A stretch of 41,788 nucleotides of DNA from Pseudoalteromonas sp. P1-9 (GCF_001399975.1 NZ_LKBD01000039.1:1-41788); one strand, 5' to 3'. Shown: positions 8,797 to 18,434, numbered from the stretch's first letter. A program made the numbers and translations. Notes: generated by a model from the sequence alone, not told the origin.

Positions 8797-10956
8797 ATGC
8801 GCATTAAAGCGATCGCAGCTGCACTTGCATTTAGTTTTGCAGGCTCAGCATTTGCCGACGAAGGTATGTGGCAACCACATCAATTACCTGAATTAGAAGA
8901 TATTCTTAAAGCAAAAGGCTTAGCAATTGACGCTAAGTCAATCTCAAAGCTTACCGAATTCCCAATGAATGCCGTAATCAGCCTAGGCGGTTGTACTGCA
9001 TCATTTGTATCGCCAAAAGGTCTAGTTGTTACTAACCACCACTGTGCTTATGGTTCTATTCAGTACAATTCAACTACTGATAACAATATTTTAGAAAATG
9101 GCTTTTTAGCGAAAAAACCATCTGAAGACTTACCAGCAGCGCCAGGTTCACGTGTATATGTTACTGAAGAAGTGACTGACGTAACGGCTAACGTAAAAAA
9201 AGGCACTGAAACACTTACCGGTAAAGCGCGCTACGAAGCGATTGATGCAAACCGTAAAGCACTTGTTGCTGAATGTGAAGAAGACAAAGGTTACCGCTGT
9301 AATGTTTATACGTTCCACGGTGGATTAGAGTATTACTTAATTAAATCGCTTGAAATTAAAGACGTACGTTTAGCTTACACACCAGCAATGGGTGTAGGTA
9401 AATACGGTGGCGATATCGATAACTGGATGTGGCCGCGCCACACAGGTGACTTTGCATTCTATCGTGCATACGTTGGTAAAGATGGCAAACCAGCAGAATT
9501 TTCAAAAGATAACGTACCGTTTGAATCTAACTCATTTTTAAGCGTGAGCGCTAAAGGCGTGCAAGAAGGTGACTTTGTAATGGTAACTGGCTACCCAGGC
9601 CGTACTAACCGTTACCGCGTATCACCTGAAGTGGATTATGTTTTTAACACCGCATACCCACTTGCGCGCAAGCATAACTCTAAATACGTTGAGCTAATCG
9701 AAGAAAATGCACCTGAAGGTTCGCAAGAACGTATCGCATACGAAAGCACAATTGCAGGCTACAACAACTACATCAAGAACTATGGCTCAATGATCGAGAG
9801 CTTCAAAAAAGGTTCTATGTATACGCGCAAGCAACAATTTGAACAAGATTTACAAGCATGGATCAATAGTGATAGCGACCGCAAAGCAAAATACGGCAAC
9901 GTATTAGCTGATTTAGAAGCGCTTGTTGCAGAGTCACAAAAGCACAACCAACGCGATCGTATGTTAGGTTATGTTCACCGCTCACAAATGATTTCAACAG
10001 CGCGTATGTTGTATCGTTTAGCTGTTGAAAAGCAAAAGCCAGACGCAGAGCGCGAAAGTGGTTATCAAGAGCGTGACTTACCGCGTATTGAAGCACGTCT
10101 TAAGAGCATGAGCCGTCGTTACGCCGAGCCAGTTGATAAAGCCATTCTACTTCACTTCTTAGAGCTATATGCTGCACTACCAGCAAATGAGCGTATTGCT
10201 GAGGTAGATAACGCTTTGGCACTTGAAAATGGCTTTAATAAAGCGAAGCATTCAGCCATGTTAGATGACATGTATGCAAATTCTAAATTGGCTGATGAAA
10301 AAGCGCGTGTATGGATGCTGGATTTAGATCTTGCCCAGCTTGATCAAAGTAACGACCCATTCGTGAAATACGCAAAAGCGATTTTCAGTGTAATGAAGTC
10401 AATTGAAGATCAAGATAAAGAGCTTGTAGGTAAAATGCAGGCGGCTCGCCCAGCATTAATGGAAGCGATTATTGCGTACAACAAATCACTTGATAAGCCT
10501 GTATACGCAGATGCAAATAGCACATTACGCGTAACTTACGGTACAGTGGGTGGTTACTCACCACAAGACGGACTAGTTGCAACGCCGTTTACTTCACTTG
10601 AAGGTCTGCTTGCGAAAAATACCGATGTTGAACCATTTAACTCACCGAAAAAGCAAAACGACTTAATTAAGCAAAAGGCATACGGTGATTACACAGGTGG
10701 TATGAACACAGTGCCAGTTAACTTCTTATCAAATGTTGATACAACAGGTGGTAACTCAGGTTCACCAACGCTTAACGGCAACGCAGAACTTGTTGGTTTA
10801 CTGTTTGACGGTGTTTACGAAAGTATCATCGGTGACTGGGATTACGATGCAAACTTAAATCGTTCAATCCACGTAGATTCACGTTATATGCTTTGGGTTA
10901 TGGACAAGGTTGATAACGCGCAGAATTTACTAGATGAAATGAGGATTGTGCGTTAA
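8797..10956 (+). CDS. S46 family serine dipeptidyl-peptidase (DPP7-like)
   Basis: A 719-residue exported peptidase. A signal peptide of about 20 residues ends in S-A-F-A. The mature protein has the S46 features: T-N-H-H-C near residue 79-83 for the catalytic His, a central helical insertion (about 300-550) that caps the active site, and the nucleophile motif G-N-S-G-S-P with Ser654. It removes dipeptides from the N-terminus of oligopeptides in the periplasm. Gly672 stands where DPP7 has Gly and the acidic-specific DPP11 has Arg, so DPP7-like preference for hydrophobic P1 residues is inferred. Strong AAGGA before ATG. Monocistronic between two terminators. Confidence 0.94.
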   Translation: MRIKAIAAALAFSFAGSAFADEGMWQPHQLPELEDILKAKGLAIDAKSISKLTEFPMNAVISLGGCTASFVSPKGLVVTNHHCAYGSIQYNSTTDNNILENGFLAKKPSEDLPAAPGSRVYVTEEVTDVTANVKKGTETLTGKARYEAIDANRKALVAECEEDKGYRCNVYTFHGGLEYYLIKSLEIKDVRLAYTPAMGVGKYGGDIDNWMWPRHTGDFAFYRAYVGKDGKPAEFSKDNVPFESNSFLSVSAKGVQEGDFVMVTGYPGRTNRYRVSPEVDYVFNTAYPLARKHNSKYVELIEENAPEGSQERIAYESTIAGYNNYIKNYGSMIESFKKGSMYTRKQQFEQDLQAWINSDSDRKAKYGNVLADLEALVAESQKHNQRDRMLGYVHRSQMISTARMLYRLAVEKQKPDAERESGYQERDLPRIEARLKSMSRRYAEPVDKAILLHFLELYAALPANERIAEVDNALALENGFNKAKHSAMLDDMYANSKLADEKARVWMLDLDLAQLDQSNDPFVKYAKAIFSVMKSIEDQDKELVGKMQAARPALMEAIIAYNKSLDKPVYADANSTLRVTYGTVGGYSPQDGLVATPFTSLEGLLAKNTDVEPFNSPKKQNDLIKQKAYGDYTGGMNTVPVNFLSNVDTTGGNSGSPTLNGNAELVGLLFDGVYESIIGDWDYDANLNRSIHVDSRYMLWVMDKVDNAQNLLDEMRIVR

Positions 10957-10975
10957 ATAATCTTTCTACTAAATT

Positions 10976-11002
10976 AAAAAGGAGGCGTATGCCTCCTTTT
11001 TT
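10976..11002 (+). terminator. Rho-independent terminator after the S46 peptidase gene
   Basis: The stem AAAAAGGAGGC / GCCTCCTTTTT around a four-base GTAT loop with following T residues lies about 20 bases after the peptidase stop and only 14 before iscX. Confidence 0.88.
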
Positions 11003-11016
11003 ATGAGGTAAACACA

Positions 11017-11217
11017 ATGCAATTAAAATGGATTGACTCACAGCACATTGCGCTGGCGCTACTTGATGAACACACCAACGTTGACCCACGTGAAATTAGG
11101 TTTACCGACTTACGTGATTGGGTGCTTGCGTTAGAAGATTTCGATGACGATCCAAGCCATTGTGGAGAACGAATATTAGAAGCAATTCAAATGGCTTGGA
11201 TTGAGGAGTATGACTGA
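11017..11217 (+). CDS. iscX: Fe-S cluster assembly protein IscX
   Basis: A 66-residue acidic protein matching IscX (YfhJ) along its full length: L-K-W-x-D at the start, D-P-x-x-x-R-F-T-D-L in the middle, and L-E-D-F-D-D-D-P followed by E-x-I-L-E-A-I-Q-x-x-W near the end. IscX binds the cysteine desulfurase IscS and iron and tunes Fe-S cluster assembly. It is normally the last gene of the isc operon, but here no other isc gene is nearby. GAGGT lies upstream of the ATG. It converges on the HDOD gene with five bases between the stop codons and no visible terminator. Confidence 0.93.
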   Translation: MQLKWIDSQHIALALLDEHTNVDPREIRFTDLRDWVLALEDFDDDPSHCGERILEAIQMAWIEEYD

Positions 11218-11222
11218 ATAAT

Positions 11223-12074
11223 TTAGGCTAAGCTATGAAAAAGCTCTTCCGCATCTTCTTTTATGTCTTGGTAATCTTCTTCATCAAGGTCGAGCACTGT
11301 TAATACTTTCTCTTGCATATCAGGCCAATCAGGTGAATGCACAAAGCGACGATTTAGGTGAACTATGTCTTCAGCCATTTTCAGCGTTGCGTAGGTGAGT
11401 TGGTCTTGGCTAAAAGTAGGTGTGTCTAAATACGCATCGTCATGATGACGTAATATAAGTTGGCAAATATCCTTTGGAAGGTTCCAACTGGTAGCCAAAA
11501 AGTAACCTATTACGGCATGGTTTGTACGGTACGCCGCTTCTTCACGCGCAACAAGAGATAGATGGTAATTGCGGTTAGACTCTTCCAGTACATCAACATA
11601 ATTAGCGTAGTTCATCGTCATCGCAGGAATGCCTGCATCGTGAAATAACCCCACCATATGCAAATTTTCAGTTGGCACTTTTGCTTTAAGCTTTTTACCG
11701 ATCAAGGTTGAGATAGCTGCGATTTCGCTTGCGGTATCCCAAAAGCGCTCTAGTCGAATGCAGCATTTGTCTTGATCAAACGCTTTTTCAAGTAAAAAAC
11801 CTGTCACTAAATTAGTTATGCCTTCCAAACCTAAAAACATAACCGCTTGTTTAATGTCGGTTATTGTTCTGGCAAGGCCGTAATAAGGGGAATTAATAAC
11901 CTTTAATACCATAGCAGCAATGGCTACATCACCCGCCACAATATTGGCAATATTGTTAAGTTCTGGCGAATCACTATTTAATTCAGTTTGCAGTGATTGC
12001 AGTAATTCAGGTTTTGGGGGAATCGTAAAGCCAGACTCTAGATCAGTAAGAACCTTACTATCAATTTCGATCAT
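11223..12074 (-). CDS. HDOD domain protein
   Basis: A 283-residue cytoplasmic protein. The HDOD domain covers about residues 10-210: P-P-K-P-E-L near the start, the I-V-A-G-D-V-A-I-A-A-M-V-L-K-V-I-N-S-P-Y-Y segment, A-V-x-F-L-G-L-E-G and a degenerate HD core (L-F-H-D-A-G). HDOD proteins are HD-GYP-like folds without phosphodiesterase residues and usually serve in signalling, motility or stress control; the partner here is unknown. The ATG at 12074 was chosen over an in-frame TTG at 12092 because AAGGTG lies six bases before it and because the predicted promoter would start transcription almost on the TTG. Confidence 0.87.
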   Translation of the reverse strand: MIEIDSKVLTDLESGFTIPPKPELLQSLQTELNSDSPELNNIANIVAGDVAIAAMVLKVINSPYYGLARTITDIKQAVMFLGLEGITNLVTGFLLEKAFDQDKCCIRLERFWDTASEIAAISTLIGKKLKAKVPTENLHMVGLFHDAGIPAMTMNYANYVDVLEESNRNYHLSLVAREEAAYRTNHAVIGYFLATSWNLPKDICQLILRHHDDAYLDTPTFSQDQLTYATLKMAEDIVHLNRRFVHSPDWPDMQEKVLTVLDLDEEDYQDIKEDAEELFHSLA

Positions 12075-12103
12075 TATAAGCACCTTAATCAACGAGTGGC
12101 GCC

Positions 12104-12133
12104 ATTATACTTGGTCTTTATTTCTCATGTTAG
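12104..12133 (-). promoter_or_regulatory. Candidate promoter of the HDOD gene
   Basis: On the minus strand, CTAACA (12128-12133), an 18-base spacer and a perfect TATAAT (12104-12109) predict a transcript starting near 12097, giving a leader of about 22 bases to the ATG at 12074. Confidence 0.5.
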
Positions 12134-12223
12134 AGCTAAATCAAAGGAATTACGTTTATCATTATCAAATATTTAAGCATAATAGAACGCTAATTTGTTC
12201 AATTATAAATTTTAGGCTTGGTT

Positions 12224-13183
12224 TTGCGAAAGTTACTGCTCATATTACTGATTTTCCCGATTTTTTGTTACGGTGAATGGCTATCCGATGAAAAAGCAAT
12301 TATGGGCACATCAGTCAAAATAACACTTTGGCATCATGATAAAAGCCATGGTGAAGCCGCCATTAAGGCCGTTTTTGACGAAATGGAACGAATTAATCAG
12401 CTAATGAGCCCCTACATAAATAGTAGTGAGCTTTACAGTGTGAATAAAAATGCGGCAATCCAACCAGTTAAAATCAGTAATGAGTTATATCTATTAATCA
12501 AACAAGCCCAACTAATTTCAGCACAAACCAAGGGTGCATTCGATATTACCTTTGCCAGCGTCGGCTTTTTATATAATTATCGCGAGCGTATTTCACCTAG
12601 TAATCAGGTGCGAGACACCAACCAAGCCTTAATCGATTATCGTCAAGTTGAGCTAAACGACAAAAATCAAACAGTGCATTTTAGGCAGCAGGGCATGAAA
12701 ATTGATTTAGGCGGCATTGCAAAAGGCTACGCTGTTGATAATGCCATTTCTATTTTACAGAGTCAGGGTATCGATTCGGCGTTGGTGAGTGCTGGTGGAG
12801 ATACCAAAGCACTTGGCAAACACGGAGGTAGGCCTTGGTTACTCGCCATTCAAGATCCACGTAAAAAAGGCAAACACGCGATTCAATTACCAATGGAGAA
12901 TGAGGCCATTTCTACCTCGGGCGATTACGAACGTTACTTCATTCAAGATGGCGTGCGCCACCATCATATTATTGACCCAAAAACCGGCCATTCAGCTGCT
13001 AAAGTACAAAGTGTATCAATTATCGGTCAGAAAGGTGTGATGACAGATGCGCTGTCGACCAGCGTTTTTGTACTTGGAGTGAAGGATGGTTTGGCATTGA
13101 TAAATTCAATGCCAAATTTTGAAGCGTTAATTATTGATAAAGACCGCAAACTGCACTTTTCAAGTGGTTTGTTAGCCCATTAG
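12224..13183 (+). CDS. apbE: FAD:protein FMN transferase (ApbE family)
   Basis: A 319-residue exported flavin transferase that covalently attaches FMN from FAD to Thr or Ser of periplasmic or membrane redox proteins. Family motifs are present in order: M-G-T-S-V-K-I near the mature start, D-L-G-G-I-A-K-G-Y-A-V-D, S-A-G-G-D, S-T-S-G-D-Y-x-R-Y-F, H-H-I-I-D-P-x-T-G and the Mg-binding T-D-A-L-S-T segment. The N-terminus is a signal peptide; its only Cys is preceded by Phe, so a lipobox is not evident. There is no ATG: TTG at 12224 fits the TAGG seven bases upstream, while TTG at 12218 is an alternative. It converges with the DUF1501-like gene. Its substrate is not obvious nearby. Confidence 0.93.
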   Translation: MRKLLLILLIFPIFCYGEWLSDEKAIMGTSVKITLWHHDKSHGEAAIKAVFDEMERINQLMSPYINSSELYSVNKNAAIQPVKISNELYLLIKQAQLISAQTKGAFDITFASVGFLYNYRERISPSNQVRDTNQALIDYRQVELNDKNQTVHFRQQGMKIDLGGIAKGYAVDNAISILQSQGIDSALVSAGGDTKALGKHGGRPWLLAIQDPRKKGKHAIQLPMENEAISTSGDYERYFIQDGVRHHHIIDPKTGHSAAKVQSVSIIGQKGVMTDALSTSVFVLGVKDGLALINSMPNFEALIIDKDRKLHFSSGLLAH

Positions 13184-13209
13184 AGAGGCGTTGCCGAGTG
13201 CATTTGCGA

Positions 13210-14790
13210 TTACGCAATCGGCTCAAACGCAATTAAGCTGTCCATTAATCTGGCGTTACCTAAACCATGCATCGGGAATAAATTAGCAAAATTGCCTTGC
13301 TCACCATGCAGTGCCATGTAATTGAGAATAACGGTTTCAACCAGTAAGTTAACATTGTTGGCAGCAGGCCCCGATGCGGTTTCTACCGACGCATCACGGC
13401 GCATATAACCAATTTGCTGGCGCTTAGCTTGTTGCTCTGGTGTTGCACCTAATAATTGTGGCGTGCCTTGCGGGTTATAGACCAAGAAGAACGACGCTGA
13501 GGTTGATGAGTTGTCGCCTGTCCAAACACCTTTACCGCGGCCAAATTCCGAATCGTCTATCATACCGCTACTGGCAACAGAGCCATCACTGTAAACATAC
13601 ATCATTAGTGGCACGCCAAGTCTTGCGGCATATTCTAAACATGCGCCCATACAACGTCCTGCACGTAAATCACGAATTTCACCTGTCGCTCTATCACCAG
13701 TGTGGTAATCAAATCCACCCATGGTGATAGTACCTGCTCCGGCGTAACCGTTAAGTACTAACTTCATAATCGAGGCTGTTTTTCTAAACTCGCCATCTTG
13801 GTTAAGTTCTTCGGCAGTAAAAATGGCATTGTCACCGGTGATCAGAGGATCTGTCATCGGATTTAAATTGTCAGGGTTACCAAAACGGTCGGTAATATCT
13901 GCGGTTTTAACGTAACCGCAGCGTACCAAGTCTTTCAGTACATCATCGCGGCTTATTTGAGTGCTTACGCTGTTTAGCTTCATATCACTAATGCGTTGAA
14001 TAGACTCCATCACCGCAACGGCATCACTTTGGTCAAGTAAACCAACCAAATCACCGGTATCGACAAGGCCTGTAACATCACTGGGCCTGTCTATTTTGGT
14101 AGGGCGTTTGGCGGCATCAAATAAACTATCAGGCGACATAGAGTTCGCACCGGAGTCGGAGTTACGAGAACCGACTAAACTAAGCAGTGAACCATCTGCG
14201 CCAACACGGTTAATACCAAACATTGGGTTATGCGGGTTAGTGCCGGTGTCATTTTCAGAGCGTGCTGGAATTACCGCTCCATTAATATTGGCGCGATTAG
14301 TCACAGATACTTTTTCAAGTATGCCTTGTAAAAATTGACTGTCTGAGTGAAATGCCAGTCCCAGTTCACTATTAACAAAATCGCTTAACCCAGTTTGTGT
14401 ATTGGCGATTGGTGGGATCATATCGCCAGGTAAACCGAGTTTGCTGTAACCTTCGGTCGATAAAAAATCCATTTGCCCGTTGGGTCCGCCAACCAGCACA
14501 TTTGAGCCAGCGATATTTGCGCCCCCGGCCAAGTCAAAGCAAATAAACGGGATTTTTCCAGCGCCAGCGGTGGCAATACCACAACTTTGCTTCAGCGCTT
14601 CTAAATCACTGGAAAGTGTACTTTGCGCTTGCAGTGGGCTTGAGAACAAACTAAATAATGAGCCACTAAAAAATGTGCCTAATCCTGCGGCAAACCCTTG
14701 TGCGATAAAATCGCGACGACTGATTGGTTTACTGTGATCTTGGTGCAGTAATGGCGTATCTGGGTTGAGAATATGATTTTGTTTTTTCAT
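13210..14790 (-). CDS. Tat-exported DUF1501-like protein
   Basis: A 526-residue protein with a twin-arginine signal (S-R-R-D-F-I at 24-29 followed by a Gly/Phe/Leu-rich segment ending near Q-A-Q, residue 56). After the signal comes I-P-F-I-C-F-D-L-A-G-G-A-N, which resembles the entry strand of DUF1501 proteins of the sulfatase/alkaline-phosphatase-like superfamily, and late in the protein a D-S-E-F-G-R-G motif similar to the DUF1501 E-F-G-R. Tat export suggests folding or cofactor loading in the cytoplasm. It is the last gene of a minus-strand trio with two c-type cytochromes, starting 10 bases after the stop of the LamG cytochrome. Similarity to DUF1501 is my reading of motifs; activity unknown. 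Confidence 0.72.
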   Translation of the reverse strand: MKKQNHILNPDTPLLHQDHSKPISRRDFIAQGFAAGLGTFFSGSLFSLFSSPLQAQSTLSSDLEALKQSCGIATAGAGKIPFICFDLAGGANIAGSNVLVGGPNGQMDFLSTEGYSKLGLPGDMIPPIANTQTGLSDFVNSELGLAFHSDSQFLQGILEKVSVTNRANINGAVIPARSENDTGTNPHNPMFGINRVGADGSLLSLVGSRNSDSGANSMSPDSLFDAAKRPTKIDRPSDVTGLVDTGDLVGLLDQSDAVAVMESIQRISDMKLNSVSTQISRDDVLKDLVRCGYVKTADITDRFGNPDNLNPMTDPLITGDNAIFTAEELNQDGEFRKTASIMKLVLNGYAGAGTITMGGFDYHTGDRATGEIRDLRAGRCMGACLEYAARLGVPLMMYVYSDGSVASSGMIDDSEFGRGKGVWTGDNSSTSASFFLVYNPQGTPQLLGATPEQQAKRQQIGYMRRDASVETASGPAANNVNLLVETVILNYMALHGEQGNFANLFPMHGLGNARLMDSLIAFEPIA

Positions 14791-14800
14791 AACATTTCCA

Positions 14801-17227
14801 TTACTTAATTATTGTTGCTGCGCTGCCAACGATTGCTGAGCAGCTAGCTTTAGCGATAATTAAAGTACGCGCAGCATCACAGTCTTGAGGGCAGCGGTTT
14901 AAGCGCTGAATAAGTGTGTTTAATTCTTGTTGCATGCTGTCGTATTGCGGCGCGGATGCGAGTTCTTGGCCAAGCAAATAATGCGATAATCCGGAGCTAA
15001 ATTGCAAAGTGCGCTCAGGCGTAAATGCCATATCGGGTGTTGTATTAAAGTCGAAATCTGCAAATGCGTTTGCACGCAGAGCCTGATCGTCGATAAACGC
15101 GCTACAGTACTTAATTGCTAATTGTGAAATCGCCATTTGGTTAGCTGCAACAAAACCATCAAGTGTATTTACAGTAGGCAACTGTTGTTTTAACTGTTCA
15201 TAGGTTTGGGCTATTTCAGGAAGTTTTGTACTTACCCCCGTCATTTGCGCCATTGAAAAGTTAATTTCAGAAAATGCTTTTATACCGATATCACTGCTGA
15301 GCTCAGCTGGAAATTCAATAGGGAAAGGCGGTAATTCACCTGGCACTCTGACAAATTGGTGTTCTCCCAGTACATCAAACGACAAAAAGAACTCATCGGT
15401 ATTGGGACCTTGTTCCAGGGGAATTAAACTGCCCAAGCGTGAAAGCGGCTGCCCAGTTTGGCTTGAATAATTACCACCTAGGGTTGTTTTAAGGTTTGCA
15501 AAGCTTTGTCCTAATGGGCTTTCTTTGCCGTTAATGCCAATGCGTATGCCTTCAAGTGCAATGGCTTGTGGTGATACATTGCTATCAAGTGACAAGAAAA
15601 GTGGTTCTTTAAACAAGTAGCTATAACTATCGAATTGACTCACTTCTGCAATAATATAACTGCGCGGTAAGTCTATTAAATCGCTTACAGAGAATAATAA
15701 AAAGAACTTTTCACCAACACCCACATCGTAGTTTTGAGCAATTTGTTCAGGCGTAATCGCGCGATTGTGAAGGGCCATCATGCGCACTTGACCACGCCAT
15801 TTAAAATTACTGCTGGTTTCACTGCCAACGACAAGGGCAAAGCTTGCATCCCAATTAGACAGTACGCCTTGATTATCTTCTTGTTGCGATATCAAGTTGC
15901 CATTTACGTAAATGCGTTTGCCATTGACTGGATCAAAGGTCAGTACCACATGTTGTAATGTAGCTTGCAGTACTTCATCATTATTAGGCGTTGATAACAT
16001 TGGCTCGCCATTACTGCTGGTGGTGTTATCACGTAATAAAAAGTCGTAATTGTAAAGTGTTTGACCAAGCGTAAAGTTACGACGATCGTCACCCCCTGAA
16101 TAACTAATAATCCGTGCAGGGCCTTCTTGTGTCACGTTGTCAGGTACAAGCCATGCTTCAAGGCTAAATTCACCTGTGGCTGTAAGCATTTTGTGTAGTT
16201 TCGCGCTCGCGCTAGTAGATGCTTGCGCGCGGCCTCCATTGAGTTTAATGCCCCAACCGCCAACCCAAGAGACATCACCATTAAAGGTTAAATTTGCGGC
16301 AGGTTCAACGCCACTGGTGTCGTAGGCAGTAAAACCTTGACCTGATTTAAATTCCCACTTTGCAATAATGTGTTGCTCAAAACGGTTACCATTGTTAGCA
16401 ACAATGCCTTCGGTGAGTTTTAATGCTTTGCTGAGCACTAATGCATCATCAACTTGGTTGGTTGGAATTGCTTCGGCCATTTGCGTAATAGCGTTTTGCA
16501 TAAGGGCTGCATCGCTTTCGCAATCGGACCAGCAGTTATGAAATTCGCTGCCTAAACGCAGTACAAAACGTGATAATTCAGGTTGGTTTAAATCTATTTT
16601 TGCTTGTGCAACTTGATAAGCAGCATCAACATTTGGTTCAGCAAAGTAGGGCGCTACAGGAAATGCCGCACTGCTACTGTGACAGCTTGCACAGTTTTGC
16701 TGCAAAATCGGGTGAACATACGTGGCAAATAATGCACTTGATGCAGGAAAACTTTTACTGCTGCCAGGGACTTTTAGAATTGGGTCGTCAAAGTCGATGG
16801 TGGTCGCAGTGTTATCTGTTTGCGCCCATTCGCTTATCCACGTAGTAAGGATATCGGCACATACGCTATCGCTTTGTTGCCAACAATTATGGCCGCCCGC
16901 CACTTTTGTTACTAACAACGAATCTTTAGGCGAGGTTAAATTGATAAAACCATTTATTGCCCCATAGGCAAGGTTTATATCGTCGCGTCTTGCAAATTGC
17001 GGGGATTGACCTTGTTCATTATGGCAAGCACCACATTTATCATTGCCAACAAGGTTATCCCAAACAGTTATCTTAAATTTTTGTATATCTGCGGTTTCCG
17101 CTGCAGGCCCTGAATAAACAAACTCTCCCGAATCATCAATCGGAGGTTTTGGTTGCTCTTTTACTTCAGAATCTGAGCCACAACCACTCAGTAACGCCAT
17201 TAGCAAAAGCGATAAAAAAATGCGCAT
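14801..17227 (-). CDS. LamG-domain di-haem c-type cytochrome lipoprotein
   Basis: An 808-residue lipoprotein (signal peptide with L-L-S-G-C, lipid Cys16). Two haem c motifs, C-G-A-C-H at 65-69 and C-A-S-C-H at 179-183, lie in cytochrome-like segments, each followed by an H-N-C-W element (near 113 and later at F-H-N-C-W). A LamG/concanavalin-A-like domain follows at about 290-480 (A-K-W-E-F, F-S-L-E-A-W, V-V-L-T-F-D, I-Y-V-N-G, A-L-H-N-R-A-I-T). The last 330 residues are unassigned. The start was placed at the ATG at 17227, which has AGGAG upstream inside the previous gene's stop region, so translation is coupled. Planctomycete cytochromes combine haem and LamG domains in a similar way. Electron partner unknown. 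Confidence 0.8.
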   Translation of the reverse strand: MRIFLSLLLMALLSGCGSDSEVKEQPKPPIDDSGEFVYSGPAAETADIQKFKITVWDNLVGNDKCGACHNEQGQSPQFARRDDINLAYGAINGFINLTSPKDSLLVTKVAGGHNCWQQSDSVCADILTTWISEWAQTDNTATTIDFDDPILKVPGSSKSFPASSALFATYVHPILQQNCASCHSSSAAFPVAPYFAEPNVDAAYQVAQAKIDLNQPELSRFVLRLGSEFHNCWSDCESDAALMQNAITQMAEAIPTNQVDDALVLSKALKLTEGIVANNGNRFEQHIIAKWEFKSGQGFTAYDTSGVEPAANLTFNGDVSWVGGWGIKLNGGRAQASTSASAKLHKMLTATGEFSLEAWLVPDNVTQEGPARIISYSGGDDRRNFTLGQTLYNYDFLLRDNTTSSNGEPMLSTPNNDEVLQATLQHVVLTFDPVNGKRIYVNGNLISQQEDNQGVLSNWDASFALVVGSETSSNFKWRGQVRMMALHNRAITPEQIAQNYDVGVGEKFFLLFSVSDLIDLPRSYIIAEVSQFDSYSYLFKEPLFLSLDSNVSPQAIALEGIRIGINGKESPLGQSFANLKTTLGGNYSSQTGQPLSRLGSLIPLEQGPNTDEFFLSFDVLGEHQFVRVPGELPPFPIEFPAELSSDIGIKAFSEINFSMAQMTGVSTKLPEIAQTYEQLKQQLPTVNTLDGFVAANQMAISQLAIKYCSAFIDDQALRANAFADFDFNTTPDMAFTPERTLQFSSGLSHYLLGQELASAPQYDSMQQELNTLIQRLNRCPQDCDAARTLIIAKASCSAIVGSAATIIK

Positions 17228-17228
17228 A

Positions 17229-18434
17229 TTAATCTCCTTTGCAATAGTTGGCAGTTGCAGCAAACACGGTTTTTAGTTTGTAGCCTGAGCTTTTAAACGT
17301 ATCGGTAATTGTTGTGAGTGTGGTTGCATCTTGTTGATTTTGTACTTTGCGTAAACACACTTTTTCAAACACTTTGCTCACTTGGCAACTGGCAAATTGC
17401 TCGCTGTAGGCGATTTCTTTGCTTAAGCTTTTAGCGCCATTACCGCTTCCTGAAAGTTGTTCATCCCAACCTAAACGGCGGTTTAACCCTTGTCGCCAAT
17501 AGTTGTCCCATTTATCGGATTCAGTAATAAAGCCAAACTTAAATGTTTCGCTATTGATATGGTATTTGCCTTGCACAGTATTGGCCTGGTAACTCAATTG
17601 ACCATTCTCGCCAGTAAGATCGTTATCGCGATCGTACTCGAAATTATAATAAGCATAGGCTTGCGCCATTGGATCCATACCTGAATGGCAACCGCTGCAA
17701 GAGTTCATAAAAATGCGGCTATCGCCACCAGGACTGCGGCTGACATCTTGGCGAATGCGGTTAGTTGCAATGCTGGTATCTTTAAGTGCGTCTAGGTCGG
17801 TACACATATGATTGATAAAGGTATAGCGAAACATCGCCCTGTTTGTGCCAGCAATAAAAAATGCTTTACTGGCAGCACGCGACGTAATTACGCCGCTCGT
17901 CGCTTCAATGGGTAAATTAGTCACGCTTGATTGAGTTTGCCGCATAAGCGTGTCTTTTAAATTAAGTGCGCTTTGCTCAAGTGCAGCGTAATGATCATTA
18001 TTACTGATTGAATAATTCGGCACATTAGCACTTGCGGCAGCTGTATAAATAATGTCGTCAAATAAGATAGAGCGAAAGTCTAAGTCATCCCTTACCACAC
18101 CCATAATGGTGGCGGTGTAGTCGTTGAGTGGCTGGTGTACATCAAAGTCGCGATTGGTCCACGGTGTCACCCAATCTTTTAAAGTCACGCGGTAAAAAGC
18201 ATCATTCTCCATAGCGAGCTTGGCGGCATCATCGCCTTTACCGGCTTCAAGCAAACTGACCATACTTTCAAGCACAGTAGCGCTCGGTGATACGCCGGTT
18301 AAACGGGTATGTATGCGATTAGCTTGCTCTTCAACCCCAGCAAATGCCAAACTTGCGCTCATCGCTAAGATCAGTACTAGCGTTTTACTAAATAAATGGG
18401 GAGATGTTGTATTGTGTGGTAGTTGCATATCCAT
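17229..18434 (-). CDS. Exported c-type cytochrome with DUF1588-like haem segment
   Basis: About 401 residues with a signal peptide ending near L-A-F-A. One haem motif, C-S-G-C-H, is followed by S-G-M-D-P-M-A-Q-A-Y and then N-F-E-Y-D, which matches the DUF1588 pattern (CxxCH, then M-D-P-x-x-x-A-x-x-N-F-D) of planctomycete-type cytochromes. A helical region before it (residues 45-230) resembles the preceding domain of those proteins only loosely. First gene of the trio; its stop codon is one base from the start of the LamG cytochrome. The start is uncertain: ATG 18434 with a distant AAGG, ATG 18428, or ATG 18473 with no visible ribosome site. Confidence 0.75.
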   Translation of the reverse strand: MDMQLPHNTTSPHLFSKTLVLILAMSASLAFAGVEEQANRIHTRLTGVSPSATVLESMVSLLEAGKGDDAAKLAMENDAFYRVTLKDWVTPWTNRDFDVHQPLNDYTATIMGVVRDDLDFRSILFDDIIYTAAASANVPNYSISNNDHYAALEQSALNLKDTLMRQTQSSVTNLPIEATSGVITSRAASKAFFIAGTNRAMFRYTFINHMCTDLDALKDTSIATNRIRQDVSRSPGGDSRIFMNSCSGCHSGMDPMAQAYAYYNFEYDRDNDLTGENGQLSYQANTVQGKYHINSETFKFGFITESDKWDNYWRQGLNRRLGWDEQLSGSGNGAKSLSKEIAYSEQFASCQVSKVFEKVCLRKVQNQQDATTLTTITDTFKSSGYKLKTVFAATANYCKGD

